Below, one piece after another: positions 1 through 5,546 of a stretch of 5,873 nt of DNA. Below the pieces are notes generated by a model. It saw nothing but the letters and a program-made list of their open reading frames with translations. It made no database searches and was not told the DNA's origin. The DNA comes from Planctomycetaceae bacterium. Its GTDB lineage: Bacteria > Planctomycetota > Planctomycetia > Pirellulales > Thermoguttaceae. The DNA lies in contig JAITKS010000384.1 of the NCBI GenBank assembly GCA_031278315.1, forward strand, positions 1 through 5,873, read 5' to 3'. Position 1 is the first letter of the stretch. Each line of letters opens with the position of its first letter. Position numbers and translations under genes: made by a program.

Positions 1-80
1 TTCAGGGCTTAATTTCAAAGGTGAAACCATTACGTAGGGCGACTGCCCTACGCTAATGCTGATTGCCCTTTCAGGGCGAT
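1..80. repeat. Palindrome-rich dispersed repeat, cut by the window edge
   Basis: Successive small inverted repeats are visible. TTTCA (13-17) pairs with TGAAA (22-26). CGTAGGGC (33-40) pairs perfectly with GCCCTACG (45-52) around a GACT loop. ATTGCCCT (62-69) pairs with AGGGCGAT (73-80) with one G-T wobble. The octamer TTCAGGGC occurs at 1-8 and again at 70-77, so the window probably opens inside a neighbouring copy of the last hairpin. The block is much richer in G and C than the sequence that follows and has no open reading frame of note. This architecture resembles multicopy intergenic palindromic elements that I recall from planctomycete and related genomes; that link is memory, not a search. 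No transposase is present, so it would be a non-autonomous or REP-like element. Confidence 0.6.
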
Positions 81-168
81 TCTAGCTTTATACGTGAACG
101 GTCACCTTTTTCGTTACAAAAAATAATACCGAATTTTAAAGGACAATGAGTATATATTATCAATTTCT

Positions 169-197
169 GTGATTTGTTAATAATGGTAATAAATCAC
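169..197 (-). terminator. Hairpin just downstream of the 206-1357 gene
   Basis: Bases 169-179 (GTGATTTGTTA) pair with 187-197 (TAATAAATCAC) in an 11-bp stem with one G-T wobble and a 7-base loop. It starts nine bases past the stop codon of the minus-strand gene, where a transcription terminator is expected. No clean T-run follows it on the minus strand, so it may instead be a 3' end stabiliser or a factor-dependent terminator. Confidence 0.4.
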
Positions 198-205
198 TGA
201 AAATA

Positions 206-1357
206 TTATTCAATTTTTTTGGCTGCGGCTTCGGCTTTTTTTTCTATGGTTTGTAACGATTTTAAATGATACTCTGCAATTTTTGCTGCATACCAGTCAT
301 TTTGTTTTTGCGTTTTTATAATTGAATCTTTAATACGTTCAATCACGTCATTGTATCCGTCAAGAACTCTTTGAACAGCAGTAATTTGATCATTCATCAA
401 TGCAATTCGTTTGTTTTCTAACTCTATTGCAAAATTAATTTCTTTTGTCTCATAATTTATATTTCCTATCGACACTTTAAGATCATCAACATTCCTCTTG
501 AGCGTTTCCCTTTTGTTTTTTAACTGAGTATTTTTTAAATACGCCGCCGATAAAGCAACATCAAAATCAACTAAATTCCTTTGAGCATTTGTTAAATCAG
601 CCCTGATTTCTGCCGGTACAATTCTTTCAAGATCGTCTTTTTTTATTCTGTTGAAAATATCATCATAACGATCTCGCGGTAAAGATGAATAAACCGCCCA
701 CAATGATTGCATCGAATTATTAATTACTTTGATTTCATAATCATTCAATTCAATCGCAGATTTTAACTCCGCCGTGTACGCTTTATCCGTTTTTTCCGGA
801 ACTTTATTAAGAGTAAAAATTCCAATAAAAGCGCCGTTTTCGCCATTGCCGTCTTTACCTTCGTCAAAAACATAAAGAATACCGCCTAATTTATTGGGCG
901 GAATTACCTCCTCAACATTATTCCAATCAACCGGACTGCTAATTTCTACAGAGACCGTAACTAATTTTAAAGGTTTCAAAACATTATCAGGAGTCGCCGG
1001 TTTATCTTCACCCAATTGCTGCGGCATTACAGATGCACCATCTTCCTTCAAATTAGAAGGCTTGCAACCAAACCAAGCATTACCGCGATCTTCCGCCATG
1101 ACATCTAACTTGTTGACAAGCTCACTTAATCTCATCGCACTAAATTCACGAACCGTATCCAAGTCACGAGGATCATCAGGGTTTGAACCGTCAATTACGG
1201 CTTGTAATTTAGTCTTGTTCGTGTCGATTTGTTTCTGTAACTTTTGAATACTCGTACTCCACTCGCGGCGAATTAACAACGCCTTACCGCCATAAATCCA
1301 TGTAAATACAGCAAGGATAATAATCAACACAATAAAAACTGTATTCCAAATTTTCAT
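206..1357 (-). CDS. Membrane-anchored coiled-coil protein of unknown function
   Basis: This 383-residue protein has one strongly hydrophobic N-terminal segment (about residues 7-24) followed by Arg/Lys-rich sequence, so it is probably a single-pass inner-membrane protein or uses an uncleaved signal anchor. Residues about 33-55 are heptad-like. The middle (about 90-190) holds a WFGCKP stretch and a beta-rich segment with LKLVTVSVEISSP and GGILYVFDEG, and a GAFIGIFTLNKV strand. Residues about 255-380 are long, charged and helical, almost certainly coiled coil, ending in a Lys/Ala-rich tail. There is no enzymatic motif. The central strand pattern resembles uncharacterised planctomycete proteins that I remember as membrane-anchored and coiled-coil; I cannot name a family. 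A GGAG at 1363-1366 (minus strand) lies five bases before the ATG and supports this start. A TAATC repeat abuts this site. It is transcribed alone and divergently from the genes to its right. A structural or scaffold role in the envelope is only inference. Confidence 0.85.
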   Translation of the reverse strand: MKIWNTVFIVLIIILAVFTWIYGGKALLIRREWSTSIQKLQKQIDTNKTKLQAVIDGSNPDDPRDLDTVREFSAMRLSELVNKLDVMAEDRGNAWFGCKPSNLKEDGASVMPQQLGEDKPATPDNVLKPLKLVTVSVEISSPVDWNNVEEVIPPNKLGGILYVFDEGKDGNGENGAFIGIFTLNKVPEKTDKAYTAELKSAIELNDYEIKVINNSMQSLWAVYSSLPRDRYDDIFNRIKKDDLERIVPAEIRADLTNAQRNLVDFDVALSAAYLKNTQLKNKRETLKRNVDDLKVSIGNINYETKEINFAIELENKRIALMNDQITAVQRVLDGYNDVIERIKDSIIKTQKQNDWYAAKIAEYHLKSLQTIEKKAEAAAKKIE

Positions 1358-1370
1358 AATTACTCCAATC

Positions 1371-1405
1371 TAATTTAATCTAATCTAATCTAATCTAATC
1401 TAAAC
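1371..1405. repeat. Pentanucleotide tandem array (TAATC) upstream of the coiled-coil gene
   Basis: Five perfect TAATC units occupy 1376-1400, flanked by the degenerate units TAATT (1371-1375) and TAAAC (1401-1405); CAATC at 1366-1370 also fits the period. On the minus strand it reads (GATTA)n and runs in the same period into the GATTGGAG that carries the ribosome binding site of the 206-1357 gene. Such short repeats are prone to slippage. A change in copy number would alter promoter or leader spacing but not the reading frame. Confidence 0.9.
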
Positions 1406-1471
1406 TTGATTCGTTTTTTTAATTTAGTCCGTAATAGCGGCAAAAAACAGTAACTTGTGATTTCAATGTTA

Positions 1472-1515
1472 AAATATTGCAGCAGGATATTTCAAAAATT
1501 CTTGCTGAAATATTT
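1472..1515. repeat. Long imperfect hairpin in the divergent intergenic region
   Basis: Bases 1472-1487 pair with 1500-1515 over 16 positions, with one mismatch (G1479 against A1508) and one G-T wobble (1485 with 1502). The loop is 12 bases. The core arms are AAATATTGCAGCA and TGCTGAAATATTT. It lies about 115 bases upstream of the 206-1357 gene on its coding strand and about 480 bases before the 1994 gene. No T-run follows on either strand, so it is not a typical intrinsic terminator. An operator for a dimeric regulator, a structured leader RNA or a mobile-element remnant are all possible. Confidence 0.6.
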
Positions 1516-1778
1516 ACTCGAATGAATAATTACAATTTATTTGTTATATTTCAAAAAAAACCAAATATTCGGAACAATCGATAAAGTCGTTACAAATTAA
1601 CACCGATATTTACTAAATAATGTTGCGCAAATTTTGACAAAATTTAAGAACAAAACAAATATACATTCATTGTCGGCATTTTTTTCGGAAAAAACAAATG
1701 TGAACTTCTAAAAACCGATTTTTTTATCAAATGATTAGTTTGAAAAAATCCGAATACAAAATTTTCAACACAAAATAA

Positions 1779-1940
1779 TACGAAAAAATAGAAAAAGAAA
1801 ATACTCTCACGTACTATGAATTTCGACATTATACGTATCACGGTATGAATTTAAGCGGTGAAGAGTTGTATTCAGTAAAAACCTGCTTTCCGATAAATAA
1901 ACTGCGGCTCGAACCGAAAATTAAAACGATAGTAGTTTAA
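1779..1940 (+). pseudogene. Possible C-terminal remnant of an unidentified gene
   Basis: The frame from 1779 to the TAA at 1938-1940 is open for 53 codons and reads like real protein, with segments such as LSGEELYSVKTCFPINK and LRLEPKIKTIVV at its end. Its codons are richer in G and C than the surrounding spacer. The only ATG is at 1845 (31 codons), with no ribosome binding site before it. Upstream in the same frame a further stretch (from the ATG at 1731) is interrupted by a single TAA at 1776-1778, and another stop lies at 1701-1703. This pattern suits a decayed gene, but chance cannot be excluded over so short a stretch. I recognise no family. Confidence 0.28.
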
Positions 1941-1993
1941 AATCACTGAAGTATTAAAATATGATACCAGATAATTAAAAAGGAATAAAGAAT

Positions 1994-2404
1994 ATGGAGG
2001 AATACCAAATTGTTAAAACAGACCGCAAAAACAAAATAAACAAATCAGTAACAATTAATGGAATTATTTTTTTGTGTTTTCTTTTTTGTGTTCTGACAAT
2101 TTTATTTTCTATCGCCGGCTGTAACACGGTTTCCCAATGCGAACCTTGCACAGTTGTTGATAATAACTCGAATAACAGACTTTCCAACTTAAAGTTTAAC
2201 TTTTTAAACAAAACTTCCGGCAAGAAATATGATAACCGCAAAAAGAAAATAACTGATTCCGCTGATTCCGCTGATTCCGCTGATCCTGCTAATTCCGCTG
2301 ATTCCTTTTCAGATTATTCTGAACAAAACAATAGAGAAGAGAACGGTAAATCATCGATGTTTTATCTTACAATTCCTCCTCCGCCGCCGGAATCACCTGA
2401 ATAA
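1994..2404 (+). CDS. Small lipoprotein with Asp-Ser-Ala repeat and proline-rich tail
   Basis: The 136-residue product has a long polar, Lys/Arg-containing N-region (1-20) and a hydrophobic core (about 21-39). A clear lipobox, Ile-Ala-Gly-Cys, ends at Cys43, so a lipid-anchored mature form of about 94 residues is predicted. The mature part begins with a Cys-rich segment containing CEPC (Cys49, Cys52), then an Asn/Lys-rich stretch. An acidic repeat of Asp-Ser-Ala (about 88-104) follows, then a tail with five prolines (128-132). No enzymatic domain is visible; the sequence is mostly low-complexity and probably disordered. AAGGA (1979-1983), ten bases before the ATG, is an acceptable ribosome binding site. 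It ends 39 bases before mcsA and may share a transcript with mcsA and mcsB. Its function is unknown. The low-complexity content makes homology searches unreliable, but lipobox, start signal and spacing argue that it is a real gene. Confidence 0.72.
   Translation: MEEYQIVKTDRKNKINKSVTINGIIFLCFLFCVLTILFSIAGCNTVSQCEPCTVVDNNSNNRLSNLKFNFLNKTSGKKYDNRKKKITDSADSADSADPANSADSFSDYSEQNNREENGKSSMFYLTIPPPPPESPE
2255..2305 (+). repeat. In-frame 9-bp tandem repeat (GATTCCGCT)
   Basis: Three perfect GATTCCGCT units (2255-2281) are followed by GATCCTGCT, AATTCCGCT and a partial GATTCC. They encode Asp-Ser-Ala repeats in the small lipoprotein, with one Asp-Pro-Ala and one Asn-Ser-Ala variant. The unit is a multiple of three, so expansion or contraction changes length but keeps the frame. 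Confidence 0.93.
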
Positions 2405-2443
2405 TTCTACGATTTTTTAACATTGAACCGAAAATAATTTATT

Positions 2444-2959
2444 ATGAAATGCCAGAAATGTAACAAACCGGCAATGTTTCATATTACAGAACTTACAGGC
2501 GATAAACCTGAAGAACATCATTTTTGTGAGTTGCATGCGAAAGAGTATCTTAATGAAACATCGCAAAATTCTGATACGGAGTCTTCAGACGGTTTAACGG
2601 CTGCGCTTGCGGATAGTCCGGTGCAGAAAAATCCGATGACTAAAGTATCTGCGGAACTTCAAGCTATAGACCGTCAAGTGTGTCCGGTTTGCGGTATAAG
2701 TTTTTACGATTTTCGTAACCGCGGCAGATTAGGCTGCGCAAATGATTACGATTGCTTTGCAAAACAACTTGAACCGTTAATCACAAATATTCACGGTGCG
2801 TCTGAGCATGTCGGCAAGAAGCCTAGTGAAATAAAATTACAGTTAAACGATAGTATGAAATTAATAAAATTACGGCGCGATCTCGATACCGCAATAAACG
2901 AAGAAGATTACAAGAAAGCGTCGAAAATAAGAGATGAAATTAAAAAACTGGAAAATTGA
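2444..2959 (+). CDS. mcsA: McsA-like zinc-binding activator of protein-arginine kinase (UVR domain)
   Basis: This 171-residue protein has the layout of McsA, which in Bacillus binds and activates the arginine kinase McsB. An N-terminal metal-binding unit has Cys3-x2-Cys6 and, after an ITELTG strand, Cys28-x2-His31. A Ser/Asp-rich linker (about 38-65) follows. A second unit has Cys80-x2-Cys83, then FYDFRNRGRLGC (to Cys98) and Cys104. Residues 112-126 (LITNIHGASEHVGKK) match the conserved segment after this finger. The C-terminal 136-170 is a UVR-type helical hairpin like those of UvrB and UvrC. Two points differ from Bacillus McsA as I remember it: His31 replaces a cysteine, and the last cysteine pair is spaced by five residues instead of two. 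No Shine-Dalgarno sequence precedes the ATG. It lies 51 bases upstream of mcsB, which strongly supports the assignment; generic annotation would be 'UvrB/UvrC motif-containing protein'. Confidence 0.92.
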   Translation: MKCQKCNKPAMFHITELTGDKPEEHHFCELHAKEYLNETSQNSDTESSDGLTAALADSPVQKNPMTKVSAELQAIDRQVCPVCGISFYDFRNRGRLGCANDYDCFAKQLEPLITNIHGASEHVGKKPSEIKLQLNDSMKLIKLRRDLDTAINEEDYKKASKIRDEIKKLEN

Positions 2960-3010
2960 TAATACAAAATATAGACGTTTCGTCTGAACTAAAAAAAGAG
3001 GTAATGTTAC

Positions 3011-4060
3011 ATGATAGATGAGATGCTTTCGCAATTGAGTCAATGGTTACAAGGCGAGGGATTAGAGTCTGAAATAGTTATTTCGTGTAGGATACGGCTA
3101 GCGCGTAATTTATCGGGTTATCCTTTTGTTACACGTGCAACAGAAACAGACCGGCGCTCGATACGGGACATCGTTTATCGTGTTGCAAACGAAATTTTTG
3201 AACAATCAAGTTTCTATTTCGTTGATATAGATACCTTGCCGACACTTGACCGAATGTATCTATTAGAACGGCAGCTCATCAGTAGAGAGTTAGTAGAATC
3301 AGTGGGAATTCGTGCTGCTTTGATCGATAAGAACGAATCGTTTTGTATTATGATTAATGAGGAAGATCATTTAAGAATTCATGCAACAACAAGCGGTTTC
3401 GAACCAATGCGGATTTGGCAAATATTAAATGAAATTGATGATAAATTATCTAAGAGTTTATCATATTCTTTCCATCCGAAACTAGGATATTTGAGTGCAT
3501 GTCCGACTAATGTTGGAACCGGAATGCGCGTAAGCGTGATGCTTCATTTACCTGCACTTGCCGTAACAAAAGAGATAGAAAAAGTTTTTAGAAGTTTAAA
3601 GAAAGTTCATTTAGCAGTACGCGGATTGTATGGTGAAAATTCACAGCCGGTTGGAGACTTATATCAAATTAGTAATCAAATAACGCTAGGAAAAACAGAG
3701 CCGGAATTAATAAAAACGTTACAAAATTTCGTTCCGCAAATCTTAACTTTCGAGAAACAATCGAGAGATTTCTTAATGCGCGAACAGCGCGAAATTTTAC
3801 TTGACCGATGTTCAAGAGCTGTAGGTTTATTGAAAACCGCACGAACAATTGGGAGTGTGGAAACGTTACATCATTTATCAAGTTTAAGGTTAGGCGTACA
3901 TTTGGGAATCATCGAAAATATTACTATCGACGAAGTAAATCGGTTATTTCTAAACACGCAACCGGCACATCTGCAAAAAATTTTAGGTGAACAATTATCG
4001 CAAAATAACAGAGATGTCGAAAGAGCAAAATATCTAAGGTCGAATCTAGGATCAATATAA
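3011..4060 (+). CDS. mcsB: Protein-arginine kinase McsB
   Basis: The 349-residue product belongs to the phosphagen-kinase-related McsB family, which transfers phosphate from ATP to arginine side chains of proteins. In Gram-positive bacteria phosphoarginine tags substrates for ClpC-ClpP. Visible motifs, in order: SCRIRLARNL (25-34, nucleotide binding), NEEDH (116-120), CPTNVGTG (164-171) with the conserved active-site Cys164, RGLYGEN (204-210) with the probable catalytic base Glu209, and SNQITLG (221-227). The C-terminal RDVERAKYLR (334-343) matches the phosphoarginine-binding site reported in Bacillus-type McsB. Cys164, Glu209 and Arg334/Asp335 all sit three positions before the Bacillus residues I remember (Cys167, Glu212, Arg337/Asp338), so the enzyme looks complete and active. 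AGAGGT (2997-3002) lies eight bases before the ATG and fixes the start; the ATG at 3004 is out of frame. mcsA is immediately upstream, but neither ctsR nor clpC is in the window. Confidence 0.97.
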   Translation: MIDEMLSQLSQWLQGEGLESEIVISCRIRLARNLSGYPFVTRATETDRRSIRDIVYRVANEIFEQSSFYFVDIDTLPTLDRMYLLERQLISRELVESVGIRAALIDKNESFCIMINEEDHLRIHATTSGFEPMRIWQILNEIDDKLSKSLSYSFHPKLGYLSACPTNVGTGMRVSVMLHLPALAVTKEIEKVFRSLKKVHLAVRGLYGENSQPVGDLYQISNQITLGKTEPELIKTLQNFVPQILTFEKQSRDFLMREQREILLDRCSRAVGLLKTARTIGSVETLHHLSSLRLGVHLGIIENITIDEVNRLFLNTQPAHLQKILGEQLSQNNRDVERAKYLRSNLGSI

Positions 4061-4170
4061 TGCCGAATTGTGTTGCTTGATGTAATTTCAATTTCATGTA
4101 AAATGAGCTTCCGATTTTTAATTCGTAATTATACTTTTCGTAATATATCAGCGGAATAATTTATTTTTTT

Positions 4171-4196
4171 CGGGAACGCAGCTGTCTTGACTGCAT
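4171..4196. other. GC-rich islet with weak stem in the mcsB-hisN gap
   Basis: The 285-base gap between mcsB and the phosphatase gene is very AT-rich except for this stretch, which contains GCAG (4178-4181) and CTGC (4191-4194) around a nine-base loop. On the plus strand it is followed by T-rich sequence to 4233, so it might act as a weak terminator for the mcsA-mcsB transcript, about 110 bases after the stop. The stem is only four base pairs. The sharp composition change could equally mark a relic of a dispersed repeat. The rest of the gap shows nothing coding; an 18-codon frame at 4103 is not credible. Confidence 0.25.
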
Positions 4197-4227
4197 CTTT
4201 AGTTTTGTTTTTTGAAATTCTGTTTTA

Positions 4228-4244
4228 TTTTTTGTAACAAAAAA
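4228..4244. repeat. Short perfect inverted repeat (T6G / CA6)
   Basis: Six T and a G (4228-4234) mirror C and six A (4238-4244) across a TAA spacer. It lies about 100 bases before the phosphatase gene. Being almost all A-T it is a weak hairpin and may be chance in this composition; its place between two genes is the only reason to note it. Confidence 0.3.
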
Positions 4245-4345
4245 CGAATTTTCAAATGAGAGAAGTATATTTTGTTAGAACGGTTACTGAATAGTTACAA
4301 AATATTACTAAATGAATTTCTAAAAAAATTAATTGGATAATTGAA

Positions 4346-4390
4346 ATGAATCAACTTGAAATGAATCAACTTGAAATGGATCGGCTTGAA
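4346..4390 (+). repeat. 15-bp tandem repeat spanning the hisN start codon
   Basis: ATGAATCAACTTGAA occurs twice (4346-4375) and is followed by the diverged unit ATGGATCGGCTTGAA (4376-4390). Each unit starts with an in-frame ATG and ends in TTGAA, and TTGAA also precedes the first ATG. The gene therefore has three stacked, equally framed candidate starts, giving an N-terminus of Met-Asn-Gln-Leu-Glu repeats. The third unit matches the normal family N-terminus. Confidence 0.93.
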
Positions 4391-5167
4391 TTTGCACGTG
4401 TAATTATTAGGGCGGCAGGCGAAATTACACTTAAATATTTTTATGCTCCGTCTGAATATTCTGTTGAACGTAAGTCTGATACTTCGCCTGTTACGATTGC
4501 AGATAGAGCTGTTGAACGTTTTCTGCGGGACAGTATTAAAGAACAATTTCCAGATGACGAAATATTAGGCGAAGAGTTTGAAATTCAATCCGGCACGAGC
4601 GGTTTCAAATGGCTGATTGATCCGATTGACGGAACGAAATCGTTTATTCATGGCGTTCCGCTTTATAGTGTGTTGATAGGAATAGAGCATGAAACAATCA
4701 GTATTGGCGGAGTGATCGCTTTGCCTGCTTTAGGTGAAATGATTTGGGCAGGAAAAGGAATAGGCGCATGGCATGAAACAATGAGATTTAAAAATCCTAT
4801 TCGGGCGAAAGTGTCAAATTGTAAAAATATTAATGACGCAATCTTTTTGACAAGTGAAGTGTTGACATACGACAAAGTTCAAAGACAAGACGCTTACAAA
4901 AGATTAGAAAAAAATGTTTCATTGACCCGTACATGGGGCGATGCGTACGGATATTTTCTAGTCGCAACAGGAAGAGCTGATATTATGATTGATCCAATTT
5001 TATCAGATTGGGATGCAGCTCCGGTAATGATAATTCTTGAAGAAGCCGGCGGTAAATTCACAGATTGGAATGGAAAACAAACCATCTACGGAAAAGAAGG
5101 AATCGGAACAAACGGAATTATACACGAAAACGTTTTACAAATTTTATGTAATAAAAATATAAAATAG
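4346..5167 (+). CDS. hisN: Inositol-monophosphatase-family phosphatase, probably histidinol-phosphatase (HisN type)
   Basis: The 273-residue protein carries all hallmarks of the Mg-dependent inositol monophosphatase fold. SPVTIADRAVE (47-57) precedes LGEEF (74-78), with metal-ligand Glu76. The signature LIDPIDGTKSF (90-100) supplies Asp92, Asp95 and Thr97. WDAAP (222-226) supplies the last metal-binding Asp223, followed by EEAGGKFTDWNG (232-243). Length is typical. WGDAYGYFLVATGRADIMIDP (197-217) and GTNGIIHENVL (254-264) resemble HisN-type histidinol-phosphatases as I remember them, which remove phosphate from L-histidinol phosphate in the penultimate steps of histidine synthesis. Other substrates (inositol phosphates, adenosine phosphosulfate products) cannot be excluded, so the symbol is tentative. 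The first ten residues are a duplicated pentapeptide; family alignment suggests Met11 (base 4376) is the ancestral start. GGA at 4335-4337, eight bases before the first ATG, is only a weak ribosome binding site. Confidence 0.9.
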   Translation: MNQLEMNQLEMDRLEFARVIIRAAGEITLKYFYAPSEYSVERKSDTSPVTIADRAVERFLRDSIKEQFPDDEILGEEFEIQSGTSGFKWLIDPIDGTKSFIHGVPLYSVLIGIEHETISIGGVIALPALGEMIWAGKGIGAWHETMRFKNPIRAKVSNCKNINDAIFLTSEVLTYDKVQRQDAYKRLEKNVSLTRTWGDAYGYFLVATGRADIMIDPILSDWDAAPVMIILEEAGGKFTDWNGKQTIYGKEGIGTNGIIHENVLQILCNKNIK

Positions 5168-5240
5168 AATTGTATAGGAACTCGCAGAATCGTTAAAATT
5201 TTCAACTGAAAGTTATAAAAAATTTAACAAATTTAATAAA

Positions 5241-5546
5241 ATGCCAAAGATAGATATTACTTTTCCGCATAATCTTAATCAAGAGGAAGCGACGGAGCGT
5301 CTTAAAATCAAAGAGGCTGAAATAAAAGAAAAACACGTTTACACCGTTACAGAACTTAATGAAACATGGACATCTCCAACAGCGATGGATTTTTCATTTA
5401 AGATTTATGGTTTTTCGTTAAAAGGTTCGGTTAAATCTCTTGAAAGTGCTGTTCAAATCATACTAGACCTTCCCGTAGCTGCTATGCTGTTCAGAGGAAC
5501 AATAGAAAGTGAAATCAAAAAAGAACTCGCACAAGTTTTAAAATAA
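5241..5546 (+). CDS. Polyhydroxyalkanoic acid system family protein
   Basis: This 101-residue protein matches the small family annotated as polyhydroxyalkanoic acid system (PHA granule region) proteins, as I recall its pattern. Visible are IDITFPHNL (4-12), QEEA (14-17), a central Trp43, FSFKIYGFSLKG (51-62) and LDLPVAAMLFRGTIE (75-89), with a charged helical C-terminus. The length is typical and the copy appears complete. The family is often found near PHA genes in proteobacteria, but no PHA synthase or depolymerase is visible here, and members occur widely in bacteria without a proven PHA role, so function should be left open. The fold is expected to be small alpha/beta and cytoplasmic, since no signal or membrane segment is seen. 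No Shine-Dalgarno precedes the ATG. It follows hisN by 73 bases on the same strand and could be co-transcribed with it. Confidence 0.85.
   Translation: MPKIDITFPHNLNQEEATERLKIKEAEIKEKHVYTVTELNETWTSPTAMDFSFKIYGFSLKGSVKSLESAVQIILDLPVAAMLFRGTIESEIKKELAQVLK

Larger units (their letters stand above)
1406..1993. other. Long AT-rich divergent intergenic region
   Basis: About 590 bases separate the divergent starts at 1357 (minus) and 1994 (plus). I find no convincing complete gene. It holds the strong hairpin at 1472-1515. It also has a second inverted repeat, AAATTTT (1629-1635) with AAAATTT (1639-1645), and a possible gene remnant at 1779-1940. A perfect TTGACA at 1634-1639, inside that second palindrome, lies 17 bases before AAATAT (1657-1662). 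This could be a plus-strand promoter, but the -10 match is only three of six bases. If real, the 1994 gene would have a leader of more than 300 bases. An open frame on the minus strand at 1644-1841 encodes a low-complexity Phe-rich peptide with no credible start signal and was not called. Confidence 0.5.

Noticed and set aside
894..1247. 117-codon open frame on the plus strand
   Set aside because: It lies wholly antisense within the well-supported 206-1357 coding sequence, has no ribosome binding site, and its protein is Ser/Thr/Leu-rich as expected from the complement of a coding frame.
1644..1841. 65-codon minus-strand frame in the divergent region
   Set aside because: The product is dominated by Phe runs from poly-A tracts and there is no ribosome binding site; it partly overlaps the more protein-like plus-strand frame at 1779-1940.
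1933..1965. TAGTTTAAAAT followed by CACTGA here and again at 5591-5612; AAATCACTGAA also at 191-201
   Set aside because: A shared promoter or operator was considered, but matches of this length are expected by chance in such AT-rich sequence, and spacing to the downstream genes differs.
1975..2241. 88-codon minus-strand frame
   Set aside because: It is antisense to the lipoprotein gene, which has a start signal, lipobox and coherent C-terminus.
3669..3881. Frames antisense to mcsB, and a second plus frame at 3808-3990
   Set aside because: All overlap strongly conserved McsB sequence in another frame and have no start signal.
4103..4159. 18-codon frame in the mcsB-hisN gap
   Set aside because: Too short, no ribosome binding site, and no sign of conservation or family motif.
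4295..4546. Minus-strand frame with repeated Lys-Leu-Ile-His-Phe units
   Set aside because: The apparent protein repeat is just the complement of the 15-bp DNA repeat at the start of hisN.
4663..5085. Two minus-strand frames (4663-4875 and 4894-5085)
   Set aside because: Both are antisense to the catalytic core of the phosphatase, which carries all family motifs in the plus frame.
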